Part shown: piece by piece, positions 35,398 through 46,858 of the stretch
Numbering within the stretch: position 1 is the stretch's first letter
Layout: each line of letters starts with the position of its first letter
NCBI RefSeq assembly: GCF_902459465.1
Contig: NC_047070.1
Coordinates: forward strand, 11,204,001 to 11,268,000
Direction of reading: 5' to 3'
DNA from: Asterias rubens
Taxonomy: Eukaryota; Echinodermata; Asteroidea; Forcipulatida; Asteriidae
DNA: 64,000 nucleotides
Translations under genes and position numbers: made by a program
The notes under the pieces: generated by a model
Database searches by the model: none
What the model saw: only the letters and a program-made list of their open reading frames with translations
What the model was told of the DNA's origin: nothing

Positions 35398-35625
35398 ATG
35401 ATAGCTAAACAGCAAAGAAGTAACTACTCAGTAAAAGGTCTCGAATTCATGGATCTGAAAGCACACTACTTCGTACGACAAGGTGTTTTTTTCCTTCCAT
35501 TATTCTCTTGCAACTTCAACCAAATTAAGTTCAAGATGTCATGGTTAGAGAACCAAGGAAGAAGACTTGTTATTGACAATTACCAAAGGTGTCCAAGCGC
35601 CTTTAACGGGACAGTGTAAGTTTGG
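35398..35625. repeat. Diverged MITE copy
   Basis: Contains AAGCACACTACTTCGTACGA, CATTATTCTCTTGCAACTTC and GACAATTACCAAAGGTGTCC, the internal and terminal parts of the MITE family seen at 31915 and 53556, in opposite orientation. Confidence 0.6.
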
Positions 35626-36944
35626 TAATTACGAGAAAAAAATGAATAGTAATAACAAAATTACTTAGTAAGATAAAACATTTATTTTAAGGATTGATTT
35701 TCTTTGAAGTAATGTGATTTTCAATGATATCGCAAAGTGCTTATCTTTCAACAATAAAGTTCAAAATATGAAACATACACGTACACAAATCCCTTTTGTT
35801 TATTGTCTTACTTTTGTAGTTTAAGGTGGCGGTCCCTTCTCTCGTACAATGCCTGCCTCTTCGTCTTGTCCAATGTCTTCTCAATGGATGAGCGAAGCAA
35901 GGTGCACTTGTCGCACTTAGGAAATTGATTTTCCTGAAAGTGCCAAAAAATTACTTTGAATAACCAAACTTTTTACGAAACAGCTGTATAAATACAGTGA
36001 TGTAAAAGGTTCTGGGAATTGTTGTGGGACAAAAAGCACAATGTCCACAAATTGTAAGTGCTCTAGTTTTTGAGAAATTAGTAAAACAAGTGGGCTCAGC
36101 TAGTCACCTTTTCCCCCCAAACAACTATTAACCATTGATAAGCGGCGTCTTGTCCATGGATTTCTGTGATCGCCATGTCACAATGTAAGACTAAGAGAGC
36201 TCGTGTGATGGTATTTTGTGTAACTTGTGGGACTCAACCATTTTATGCAGTGGGTGTGTAGCACAGCTTTCTTGGGACATGATTTTTTTTTACCTTTGGG
36301 ATGGCGATGTATCGTAAATCTTTCCTCCAATACCTAAAGAACACTGCACAAAACTTAGTCTCTCCATGCTGTACAGCAAACCCGCTCAGTACCAATAAGG
36401 TATATGTATTGGTGTACCCATCTCTCTGCTGGTGATGATCCAGTAAGTAACTGAGAAGCCACTGTCTCTGTGCCTGTCCTGAACGGGCGTCAAATGATGA
36501 ACGTGCTGTAGTTCCTGCTGCAATAGCGAATCGACTCACACATTTCTTGCTACAACACTGCCTTGCCATAACTGTTGCCACAGGAGTGATCTGTGATTTA
36601 CCTGCAACCATTTAATAAAAGAATATTTATAAATCAAAAAGGCCATGAAGTTTCTGAGAAGCCAACAGGTAAGCAAGTCAATAATTTACAACAGATTATA
36701 AAAGCGAAACATTTGTGACAACCGGGTGCAAGTTCTATGGTTTGGTCAGTCCCTCAATCGCACCATGCTAATATGTTGAAATTATTATCTTTAAGATAAC
36801 CTTGTACAAATATAGACTTGTCAACCTGTTAGCACCCCTGTTGAGCCATATTTACAAGTATTCAAACACTGTCTGCACAATTCTACTGTATAAGGGTTGC
36901 CACTTGGCTCCCTTCATAACCTGTGAATTAAACATGTAATGGTT

Positions 36945-37170
36945 AAACAAGGTGCTATGGCGCAATATGCTGCCAAGCTAGCCAGGAACACCGGGGCGAA
37001 CCCCTTCTCTTTTTCGATAAGTGCACTGGGTTCTTTTACATGCGTTTACACAACACATGGGACCAATGGCTTTACGTCCCATCTGAAGGACGAAGCAATG
37101 GTTATGTGTGGTTGCTTAAGGACACAAGTGTCACGGCTGGGGATTCGAACCCACACTGTGCTTATCCAGT
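36945..37170 (-). repeat. tRNA-derived SINE, head truncated
   Basis: Same family as 33035-33275: AACACCGGGGCGAACCCCTT, CATGGGACCAATGGCTTTAC, CGTCCCATCTGAAGGACGAA and GGGATTCGAACCCACACTGT. The A-box part of the head is missing. Confidence 0.7.
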
Positions 37171-37569
37171 TCTAGCAGCATCGTGAAGTCTACTCCTTCC
37201 ACCTTCCCCTTAATATGATAACCCCGGGAGTTGTGGCATCCATTGTGTACAACCTGTTTAAACAAGGACTCCTCGGTGGCCTCTCCCTATCCCTCTATCT
37301 TTATCATCGTCTCGCAGAATTTCTTGAGCTCACTGGGAATTTGTTTGATAGTTTGAGCTTAATGAACCAAAAGAGCACCCTTCTCAATGTGTGGTTTGGG
37401 AAGCGTTGCTCCACTTCTTCCCATGATTCTGAATTTGTCAGGCTTATAACAGTTCTCTGGATAGCAGCCAGCTTCAATAAGTTTTCTCCTCCTTGCTTAA
37501 ACTCGGCAAGGTCATAAATAGTTCCACTGGATACAGCTTTTTGAATAGGTGCAAAGGCCATTTCTGGCA

Positions 37570-39385
37570 GGCTATGAGCCAGAAGGCGTTAGGCTTTACT
37601 TCTGGAAGTCCCGTCTTCAATGCCCTTTTCTTCAAGCTTTGCCCTTTAACTTCTTCTCTCTAAAATTTGGACAACACCTCCCTAGCTAACTTGTTACAGT
37701 CTTTTCTTGCTCTTCCCAAGAACAGCAATGTTGTCATAAACTGACTGTTTGTGTCATCCTGTCAAAAAAGGGGTGGGGGCAAAAAAAAGAACAATACAGT
37801 CACTTCCGTAATAACGAGCTCACATATAACAATATATAAGTATAGAATATAAATTGCCTTGGCTCTTGTGTTTAAAATGACATAATTGTACCATCAAAAG
37901 TTAAAGTTTAAGAAATACAAATATTAAATGTTTAAAGGAAATTGGTTAAAAAATATTTAAACAAATACACACAGAACGTCTATGAAAGATAAACATAAAC
38001 AGATGACAGATAAATTTTGTATTATATACCTCATGTATAGAATCCTCTAATCTGATTGGTTAAAACAGGAGTCATGTAAATAGCTATGCCCGCTTTTTCT
38101 TTCAAGATGACGTCATATTGACTATGCCCTGGAAAATAATGTATCCGTCTCAACACACTGCATTCCTACATGTAGGTCGCCCAAGTGTTTGATGCGTTGT
38201 ATACGCTCGTCTTTTCTTTTTATTATCTCCAATATGCTGTATCAGCTTTAATATCCCTTTAGGTGTCGCAGTATTATTACCTGCAGTTTAAAAATACAAC
38301 ATAGACAAATAACACTTAAGATCAATACAAAATGTGTTCAGTCCGATGTTATTGGGTATTTTTTTCCATGTGCCCCTTAAGAGTATATTAATATGAGCTG
38401 GAAGAGGTCTAGCCAAAAGGCTATAACAATGTTAGTCAAGTCTTGGGAACACAAAATAAAAAAATTGTTTAGAACTTTCAAAAACAAAGAATAAATGACA
38501 GACTTCATTGGCATTGTACTTTTTAAGATTTTAAGTGTAGACAAAAAGTGTAGTTAAGGCCAAAATTTATTACCCACAATCTTCTTGCATCTAGTTTTTA
38601 ACTGATATCTCTGGCCGATGAGGGAGACCCCTAGCTGTATCAGATGCTCATCGGTCATCGGTCACAACTCCTCAGACCTAGGTACAATCCACTTCAAATA
38701 CAACACAAGATGGAAGTTTTTAACTATATACATATTTTTCTCTGTGGTGTAACAACTTGGGTGATTTTACAGTTCTTTTTATAACAAATTTTAGTATTAA
38801 GCAATTACATTGCATACGTGTGCGCACACGTACAATGTATGCGATGTGCGATGTCCCTTCGGGGCCACCATAGATATGTTTACATGTAGTCAGTCGCATA
38901 GCCTCCGGAACTTGGTAGGATCAAAAATCTTTTCTTTTAACCGTTGATTATACCTAAAATTGTTCTTGCACCATGTTCAGGATTTGTCATTGACCATGTC
39001 ATGGCGTTGTTCTTTGGAGCACTTGTACCATTAACATGAATGCTTACTGGTGAAACTGGCGAAACCTGCTACACCCTTGAACTGTTTATTTAAGATTGCC
39101 ACCAAGCTATTTTCAATTTTGTTGAAGCACCGTCCGTTTTGAATTACTTCTACTATCTACTACAAATAACATTTATAATACGCTTATTTACAAACTCTTC
39201 TTATTATATAAGCTACACAAATTATCCTCTCTTATTTAAATGTTCTTACTCTGCTATGTTCTAATTAATATTTAAAAAAAAACATACACACATAGCTTTT
39301 TTTTCCAAAAAAATGGAGGCACAACAACAGTTTAAAAATTACCAAATACTTGACACCACCGTCAAACACAAATGACTAAAACACC
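37570..39385. other. AT-rich non-coding stretch
   Basis: No gene or clear repeat. A short GTGTGCGCACAC palindrome occurs near 38819. Confidence 0.5.
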
Positions 39386-39390
39386 ACAAA

Positions 39391-40160
39391 ACTAGACATT
39401 AAGTGTTTGTGAACAAACACGAAGCTGTTCCTTGTTGTTTTGCTTGGATTATGTGCTTCATTGCCCAAGGAATATATAACTGAAAAAAAGGTTTCAAAAA
39501 AGTTGTGTAGCTCTTGTTATAAGGTTTTACTTCCCGGTTGACCCGTAAGTAAAGGTCAACATGGGCCCACAGCTACCAAAGATTAATCTGCAATGCCAAG
39601 GAGTCTACAAAATCGGTTGTGTAGATCTTGATATATAGTCCCACTTCCGGTTGACCCAGAAGTAGAGGTCAACTTGGGGTCACAGTTTTCTAAAGCTAAT
39701 ATTTATTGCCTAAGAGTCTACAACTGAAGTTTGAACATTAGCTTTGTACTTTTTTAGATATGGGTTCACTTCCGGTTGACCCGGAAGTAAAGGTCAACAT
39801 TGGGTCAAAGTTGTTTCAAACTAATCTTGAATGCCCAAGGAGTCTATAACTGAACCAAAATTGATAATCTGTTGTATAGTTCTTGAGATATGGTCCCACT
39901 TCCGGTTGACCAGGAAGTAGGGGTCAACTTGAGGTCACGGTTTTTTAAAGTTAATATTTTATGCCTAAGGAGTTTATAACTGAAAATATTTTGAAAATCT
40001 GCTGTATAGTTCTTGAGATATGGTGACACTTCCGGTTGACGCGGAAGTAGAGGTCAACTTAAGGTCACAGTTTTTTAAAATTAATCTCCAACCCCCAAGG
40101 AGTCTTTAAAAACAAACAGTTGAAACGTCGGCCGTGAAGTTCTTGAGATATGATGCTGCA
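39391..40160. repeat. ~120-bp tandem satellite, locus 1
   Basis: Starts with ACTAGACATTAAGTGTTTGT. About six degenerate units follow, each containing ACTTCCGGTTGACCCGGAAG, then AGGTCAACTT..GGTCA, then AAGGAGTCTATAACTGAA and TTCTTGAGATATGGT. The ACTTCCGG...CCGGAAGT part is a palindrome. Confidence 0.85.
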
Positions 40161-40589
40161 AAGATTTCCTAATTAATATGCATATGAGGGTCACTGGTGG
40201 TTAATTAATAAATAATTTTAATATGTTTTATGATAGGAATTAAGCTAAACATCCTAAAGCTTCCATTTGATATTATTTTACGTGTTTAAAAACACATAAT
40301 TAATTTGTAGGATACTCCTTTATTTTCCTGCGCTCTTATGAGACATTTCAATTGCACGATTTCTGCACCGTAATGTCTGTATCTGACTCTGTATTTGTAT
40401 GTGTACGTCGCAGAGACCAAAACTGTCACAAAATGTCAAGCTATAATTTCCCCTATAGAACACGGCCCAGTTTTATGGCTCTGTCTGCTTCAACCAAACT
40501 CTGCCCATTTATTATACAACCACCATTCTCCGCTTACTGTGCAGGCGCTGAAATATCTGTACAATTAGTTCAAAGCAAATATTACATAT

Positions 40590-41020
40590 GATAAGTTTCC
40601 CCGCGCACAAGCAAAAATATCCCTGCTAAGCTGTGAAATATGCTTTAAGTAAGCGATAATATCCGCGCTTCTGATGTGTCAATTCTTTGCTTACGCAGTG
40701 AAGCAGAGTCAAATTGGACCAGTTTCACAAGATTTCCCCTCATGTACTAACAATCTTTTTCGACTTTACATGTTTGAAGTGTAGGCCTTACCAAACCTAC
40801 TTACAGGGCAAAATTACGTGGTTCTCATGACCACCAAAGTCTGCGCTTACGATCACCATTTTCCGCTTTACTGTGATGTGCAAGCTTGGAAAATAATGTG
40901 CGAACTTGGAAGCACACAAACAAAAGAAATCCCTGCTATAAGCAGTCTATTTTGCTTGACGTAAGCGCATAATTCAATGCTTCTGCAGAGCACTGAATCT
41001 TTTTCATTAAGCAAGTTCCC
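40590..41020. repeat. Degenerate dispersed repeat (GCTTxxxGTAAGCG type)
   Basis: CCCTGCTAAGCTGTGAAATA followed by GCTTTAAGTAAGCG at about 40620, a related version at 40930-40975, and CCCGGCTAAGCTGTAAAATA at about 41887. Confidence 0.5.
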
Positions 41021-41024
41021 ATCA

Positions 41025-41695
41025 TGACTCGACTAGTCGAACCTCAAACCTAACTACGACACTTGTGGAGATAAAATACAGATTCTCAAGATTTGTGCCG
41101 CTATGTGCCGCAAAGGCAATATTAATTATGTTGCGAATGGGTGACTAGTGAATTTTACTACTCGACTAGTCGCACCTCAAACCTGCCTACGACACTTGTC
41201 GAGATAAAATACGGTTTCTCAAGATTTGTACCGCTATGTGCCGCAAGGGCAATATTAATTATGTTGCGAATGGGTGTGACTAGTGAAATTTACTACTCGA
41301 CTAGTCGCACTTCAAACCTAACTACGACACTTGTCGAGATAAAGTACGGATTCTCAAGATTTGTGCCGCTATGCCGCAAGGGCAATATAAATTATGTTGC
41401 GAATATAAGCAACACAACTGGTTCACCAAACAGGTAGTCGGGACAAATTTTTAATTATGTTGCGAATGGGTGTGACTAGTGAAATTTGTTACTCGACTAG
41501 TCGCACTTCAAACCTAACTATGACACTTGTCGAGATAAAGTACAGATTCTCTAGATTTGTGCCGCTATGCCGCAAGGGCAATATTAATTATGTTGCGAAT
41601 AGTAGTAAGCAACACAACTGGTTCACCAAACAGGTAGTCGGGACAAATTTTGTAGTAAAGAAAAACAGTAGTCGCGACTCAAATAATAATTCGTA
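41025..41695. repeat. ~133-bp tandem satellite
   Basis: CGACTAGTCG recurs at about 41030, 41163, 41298 and 41493, each followed by CTAACTACGACACTTGT, GTGCCGCTATG and AATTATGTTGCGAATGGGTG. Spacing is 133, 135 and then 195 bp; the last unit contains an insertion also present in the terminal unit (GCAACACAACTGGTTCACCA). Confidence 0.85.
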
Positions 41696-41699
41696 GTCG

Positions 41700-43120
41700 C
41701 GACTTTAACACTAAAGCACACTAGTCTCCCCTGCCTACTTTTGTCACAAGTAAAGCACGGTTTTGCCTGCGAATGCAAATCAAATTTTTAAGTCACTGTT
41801 TTTGCAGTGAAAGTTGCGCAGGAGTTGAGCACAATTAGTCAACTGTAGCAAATTTGTTGATGCGAATTGTGACGTGAAGAACACATTCCCGGCTAAGCTG
41901 TAAAATACGCTTTGCGTAAGCACATTTCCCTGATTACGTAAGCGCTGCGATTCTTTCCTTTAAAAGCCATTGACCAAGGACCAAACTACATAATAGCTTT
42001 TTAAACACAAAAAGCAGCTTAACCATGCCTCATGTTCAAGTTGTGAATCCAGGTGTTCTGCTCAATTTCTGCAATTTTGTAAAGCAAAATGTTTTGCCTG
42101 TTTATTATAAGCAGCTCTATAAAACTGAGCCACTCAACCACCAGAGAAACGTCAGCATAATAAAATCTCTGCTTTTGTATTCCTGTCAAAGAGTTTTTGT
42201 TTGTCATGGTCTAATTTCCGAACGTAACGCGAAATACTGGAATTAGTTTAGGCAAATGGTCCCCGGCGCGAACAAGGTGACTTTACCCGTAAATAATTCC
42301 AAATCCCGGGCGGTCTGTTTTCGTCGTCCACGCTCGTCGGCTGAAATGAACCCGGTCCACGACGCACCATGCCCAGGCTTGTCAAATTTTGGGAACAAGT
42401 TTAGACTTGTGCTAGTCGGTTACCGTAAGAAATCTATGTATATTGAACAAAAAAACGCAATAACACCGGTCGAAAATGGTATAAGGACTTGGTCAAGTTA
42501 ACTGTTTTACAATTTTGACTATTCAAATCAAGTTTTACGCCGTACCCATGATCTTTTAAAAAACTTCCCCGGAAATACAGGTTTTTTAAAATAATTACAC
42601 TGTTTCTATAAGTTCTGATGCTTTTAAAATGACCATCAATAAAATATATCTTAATCTAAAACAATTTTGGGAAGTGTACAACATGTAATTTAATTTTAAT
42701 CAAATAAATTATGTTTTGGAAAGCTGGGTTTGTTTACACTTCAAGAGACATTGTGTTTGTGCACAGAGACAAAACGTGCATTACATGACGTCATGGTGAC
42801 GTCGTCCAGAATTTTATGTCGGAAATCACATTAACAGGACCTGACTAGTGTATAGCTGAAAAAAGTTTCAGGATCGGCGGTCTAATTTTTGAGATATGGT
42901 GTTAACTTGGTTTGCTAATTAAATATTCACAAGCTTAATTAAGGCTTATTAATTAACAATTTTTACATTTTTTACGATAAAAATTAAGCTTATGTTCTAA
43001 GCTTCAATTTGGTATAATAAACTCACTCTTTCGTATTATGGTTTAGGAGATTAGGCTGCCGCAAAAACATGTACAAACACTATGGGATTTAGGGAGAAAC
43101 AAAGAATAATAATAATAATA
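41700..43120. other. Non-coding stretch
   Basis: A diverged copy of the 40.6-kb repeat at 41870-41970. 42250-42480 is richer in GC but has no convincing gene. The remainder is AT-rich. Confidence 0.4.
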
Positions 43121-43122
43121 AC

Positions 43123-43725
43123 TAGACATTAAGTGTTTGTGAACAAACACGAAGCTGTTCCTTGTTGTTTTGCTTGGATTATGTGCTTCATTGCCCAAGG
43201 AATATATAACTGAAAAAAAAAAGGTTTCAAAAAAGTTGTGTAGCTCTTATAAGGTTTTACTTCCCGGTTGACCCGTATGTAAAGGTCAACATGGGCCCAC
43301 AGCTACCAAAGATTAATCTGCAATGCCAAGGAGTCTATAAAATCGGTTGTGTAGATCTTGATATATAGTCCCACTTCCGGTTCCAAAGCTAATATTTATT
43401 GCATAAGAGTCTACAACTGAAGTTTGAACATTAGCTTTGTACTTTTTTAGATATGGGTTCACTTCCGGTTGACCCGGAAGTAAAGGTCAACATTGGGTCA
43501 AAGTTGTTTCAAACTAACCTTGAATGCCCAAGGAGTCTATAACTGAACCAAAATTGATAATCTGTTGTACAGTTCTTGAGATATGGTCCTACTTCCGGTT
43601 GACCAGGAAGTAGGGGTCAACTTGAGGTCACGGTTTTTAAAGTTAATATTTTATGCCTAAGGAGTTTATAACTGAAAATATTTTGAAAATCTGCTGTATA
43701 GTTCTTGAGATATGGTGATAACCTG
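43123..43725. repeat. ~120-bp tandem satellite, locus 2
   Basis: Near-identical, same orientation, to 39391-40020, including the leader ACTAGACATTAAGTGTTTGT. It lacks one unit junction (around 43380) and the last units. Confidence 0.85.
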
Positions 43726-43969
43726 GGTCATTGACTATGATGGTCGCGTGAAAAAAAATTAAATAAAGTTTCCTCATCAATGTTTAATTTATTTTTTGGA
43801 GTTTACTTGTTTAAGAATGTTATTATATTGTTTATATATTTTATTTTGTTGGTTCGTTGGGGGTGTTCTTTCTGTTTTAATAATGTTGGTTTATTTTTTA
43901 TTGTTGTTTTACTGCTTTATTACTATGAATTTTTATTTGAGGATGGGTTTCCCCAAATTCTGCAGTGGG

Positions 43970-44100
43970 CTGCAATGTACATGTACCTTACATACATGAA
44001 CGTGTGTACACTAGCCTACATCTACATTACATTCATGTACATGTGTACACGCATGTACATGTACATATACACACTAACATGTACATAGTACACTCAACGT
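43970..44100. repeat. ACATGTAC microsatellite
   Basis: Imperfect TGTACATGTACAT repeats. The flanks 43730-43960 and 44101-44640 hold no recognisable gene. Confidence 0.7.
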
Positions 44101-44648
44101 TTGCGTGTACATGTTCAGAAACGTGTATAGTAATACAGTAAACGTACATTTCTAAGTGGCCCCATCTGTCCTGGGAAAAAAATACGGCAGCACTCCCATT
44201 TTGCTCGGCCCACAGCGAGGAAGACGCGAGGGGGGACAGTCTGGTCCCCGTGCAAGGTTTGCAAGAACTTTATGAGTTAACGTTCAGCATCTTTTGGGAG
44301 TCAGATTTGACATTCTGATGAACGGTGGGTAATGTTTTGGGAAATGTTTTTATGTGAAAGAATTTAGAATTTACTTGTTTTAGTGAGATGTTTTGGTATT
44401 TGTTTGTGTCGTATCTGTTTTAAAATTGGTTGCTGTCGTTGGTTAAATCTGAATTAGGAATGTGCTCTTGGTTTTTTGTTTATAATATAAGGAATTTAGT
44501 CAGGTGTGTGTGCTCTTCTTAAACACGTCCCCGTCCCGTCCCGCGTACATGATGTAGTACATGTATAATTGTATGGGAGTGTGTGTTTATCATGGAGGTA
44601 GAAATAATGTAGTGCACCATCACACAGTACTGTCTGAATGGATAACAT

Positions 44649-44763
44649 TCCGTATGGCGCCACCACTTTTTCACTAATTTTTACAAAAAAGGATATCTCA
44701 TTGAGGTAAATTAGATACTATATTATTTCATATCGAATGAAAAAGTGGTGGCGCCATACGGAA
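44649..44763. repeat. Hairpin MITE with perfect 26-bp inverted repeat
   Basis: Arm 1 (44649-44674) begins TTCCGTATGGCGCCACCACT. Arm 2 (44738-44763) is its exact complement. 63 bp of AT-rich sequence lies between. Confidence 0.85.
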
Positions 44764-44859
44764 ACTTTTCCCCACCTGACCTTGTTCGTTGAGCTGTTAT
44801 TTGTTATTTTTTAAAGCTCTCTTTATATATGTAGTTTTAAAAAACCATTGTATGGTTAG

Positions 44860-45047
44860 TTGGACACTTTCGGTAAACAGTATTGTCCAAGGCCCAGAAT
44901 TGATAACCCTGTAAGTTAATCTGTGAACTTTAATTTTTGTTTTACCGAAAATGTCCAATGGCTTTATTATCGGTCTCAATCATCACAGTGACACAGTCGC
45001 CATTGACATTGTACTAGTATGGCGACAGTGACTGTGATGAGACCGAT
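44860..45047. repeat. Two further inverted repeats
   Basis: TTGGACACTTTCGGTAAA at 44860 pairs with TTTACCGAAAATGTCCAA at 44941. Downstream, CGGTCTCAATCATCACAGTG at 44971 pairs with the segment 45019-45046 around CACAGTCGCCAT / ATGGCGACAGTG. Confidence 0.7.
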
Positions 45048-45051
45048 GACA

Positions 45052-45747
45052 TTAAAAGAGAGTCATTTTAGTTAGTTTACATCTTAACAATGAACAAGGT
45101 ATAGGCCCACTTGGTACCCTTTGTGCCTTGAGACTCTCCCAATGCTTATCTGGGGTGGGATCAATGACTGTAGAATGCTTGCCATTTGAAACAGTCTGTT
45201 GAATTCTAAAATAGCAAATGAGAAAAGATGAAAAAAAACATATCAAATACAGACTTTAATTCATGTAAACAAGATTGCACTTGTCATCTGATATTTTTCC
45301 CAATACTTTCTCAAAGAAATACATGCTGCTAGCTGCAAGCATATCATTGGGGGGGGGGGGGGGGGGGTAGCTGTAAGAGCCCTTTCCCTCAACCCCTCTT
45401 AATAACAGATTACCCCCTCATGACAGCCCAAAGTCTTTCTCCCTTGTATCCCATCTAGGCAGTTACTCTAACCTTGGCCAGTGACTAATATTACATGTAT
45501 ACCCCAAACCTCATTTTCCCACAAACACATGGCATTCACTAGTTTTAATCAGCATCAAATGTGGTGTATTTTTTCTGCATACATACCTCTGTATCAGCTG
45601 TGCCTTGGTTTTCACGCCTTTGCAGGAATCTCCACGGCGTTGAAGCCAAAACTATAACTCATGACATTTAAGTTTTTGCAGGGCAGGTACAGATACATCC
45701 CGTTTTGCTCCTGGGATGTCCTCTTCTGTGAGACCAGTGGACACTGC
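45052..45747 (-). pseudogene. SAP-domain gene remnant
   Basis: Exon 45747-45587 (acceptor TTCATCAG, donor CAGAG|GTATG) encodes VSTGLTEEDIPGAKRDVSVP, then PALQKLKCHEL-stop-FWLQRRGDSCKGVKTKAQLI. That is a SAP-like helix-turn-helix interrupted by an in-frame TAG at 45652-45654. The phase-2 join to the exon starting at 45205 gives RIQQTVSNGKHSTVIDPTPD. This arrangement resembles the N-terminus of SAP-containing transposon or host proteins in invertebrates. SAP modules bind DNA. Only this part is visible. Confidence 0.45.
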
Positions 45748-45869
45748 CTGATGAAGGATAAAATAAATATGTCTACAATTTTCAAAATTTGTTCTATAAT
45801 TTATACAATAATGCCAAGGTATGTTCTGATATAAATTTTCTAAAACAACAAACAAACTCAACAACTGTC

Positions 45870-46850
45870 AAAAATATGTCGGTCACGTTTGTAACCAACC
45901 GGAAATATAATGAAAACCTGGATATAAAATGGCCTACTTTGATATTTTGAAGTAGCTAGTCTATCAACAACATTGTTTACACTTAAACACACAACAAAAG
46001 TGTGAAACTTGTCAGTCTAACCAAAAACAAAACAAAAAAGGGAATGTTTGAAGTGTTCCCTAATAATGACACTTGAATAGAGCATTAAAAATTCCAACAT
46101 AGTCCAAGTGAACATTTTATAATTGATTTATGATAAACCCTTATTATCCATATTTACAATCACAAAAGGTATGTCATATTTGTGGAAGAACAATCTAAAT
46201 GGATCAAATTCACTTTGAAATAAAATTTACAAATCATGCCAACTTAAGTCAGACCTAGCTATTTCTCTTTGGACTTTGTCATTAATTCAATGTTGAAATC
46301 ATTGATTGTATGAGAATTTTATTTTTACTGTGAAATTGTGGTTAATACAAAGAGAAATAAAATAACTTTATTTCATTCCTCCATTCATCCATGGTTAATA
46401 CTTATGCTCTTCCTCTTGGGCTTCATTGGGGTAGGGGCTCTTAGTCTTAGAGCAAGGCTACCCGACATGCCCAAGTTTTCGGTACTCCCATTTTGTGCCC
46501 AATTTCCGGACATCAATGTTTTTTAATTTCGGGGAATGTTTCATGGCACGGAAATCGTTAGCAGAGATAAAAGGCAAGGGTTTTGAAGGTAAAGGTACCA
46601 GTAATTCACTGAATAAAATTGGAATTTGTCAACGACGAAATGTGGCAACACTAACCTCGAAAAGCGGAGGAAAGTGTCAAAGACAAGGTGCTCCACATTA
46701 AGTGGTCGAGTTTTTAAACTTCAACAAGCAGTAACTGTACGTATTCGTCAGGTTCCACGTCGCGTCAAGGATCAGAAACACAAACACAAACGGTGCGTAA
46801 AAACCACGACAGAAAATGGTCAAATTATCCTTTCATTATAAGTGACACGA
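45870..46850. other. Non-coding stretch
   Basis: AT-rich. No gene or repeat that I can define. Confidence 0.4.
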
Positions 46851-46858
46851 TAACGAAT

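Larger units (their letters stand above)
32615..37561 (-). pseudogene. DUF7869-type transposon gene, multi-exon, partly decayed
   Basis: Exons by splice sites: a candidate first exon 37561-37304 (ATG), then 36601-36294 (QCCSKKCVSRFAI, then a helical region), 35933-35812 (FPKCDKCTLLRSSIEKTLDK), ~35253-34900, 34325-34068, 33681-33533 and 32833-32615. The core exon carries the hallmark IIIDGMDQKSTSLPKF, then in a shifted frame FKEVPHDSNLTINMLLPTL and LYLQLDNCGRENKNKFVLA. These are signatures of the DUF7869 family in cnidarian and echinoderm mobile elements. The last exon has ELVVGKMVATHLEEYSNEWP and VELRWFTGTYTSKWTQIKV, the usual tail. The frameshift in the core (about 35100) and a TAG at the end of exon 33681-33533 indicate decay. 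Introns contain a SINE and MITE fragments. Function unknown, presumed transposition. Confidence 0.6.

Noticed and set aside
39391..40160. CRISPR-like array in the palindromic satellite
   Set aside because: Spacers between palindromes are themselves repeated; it is an ordinary tandem satellite.
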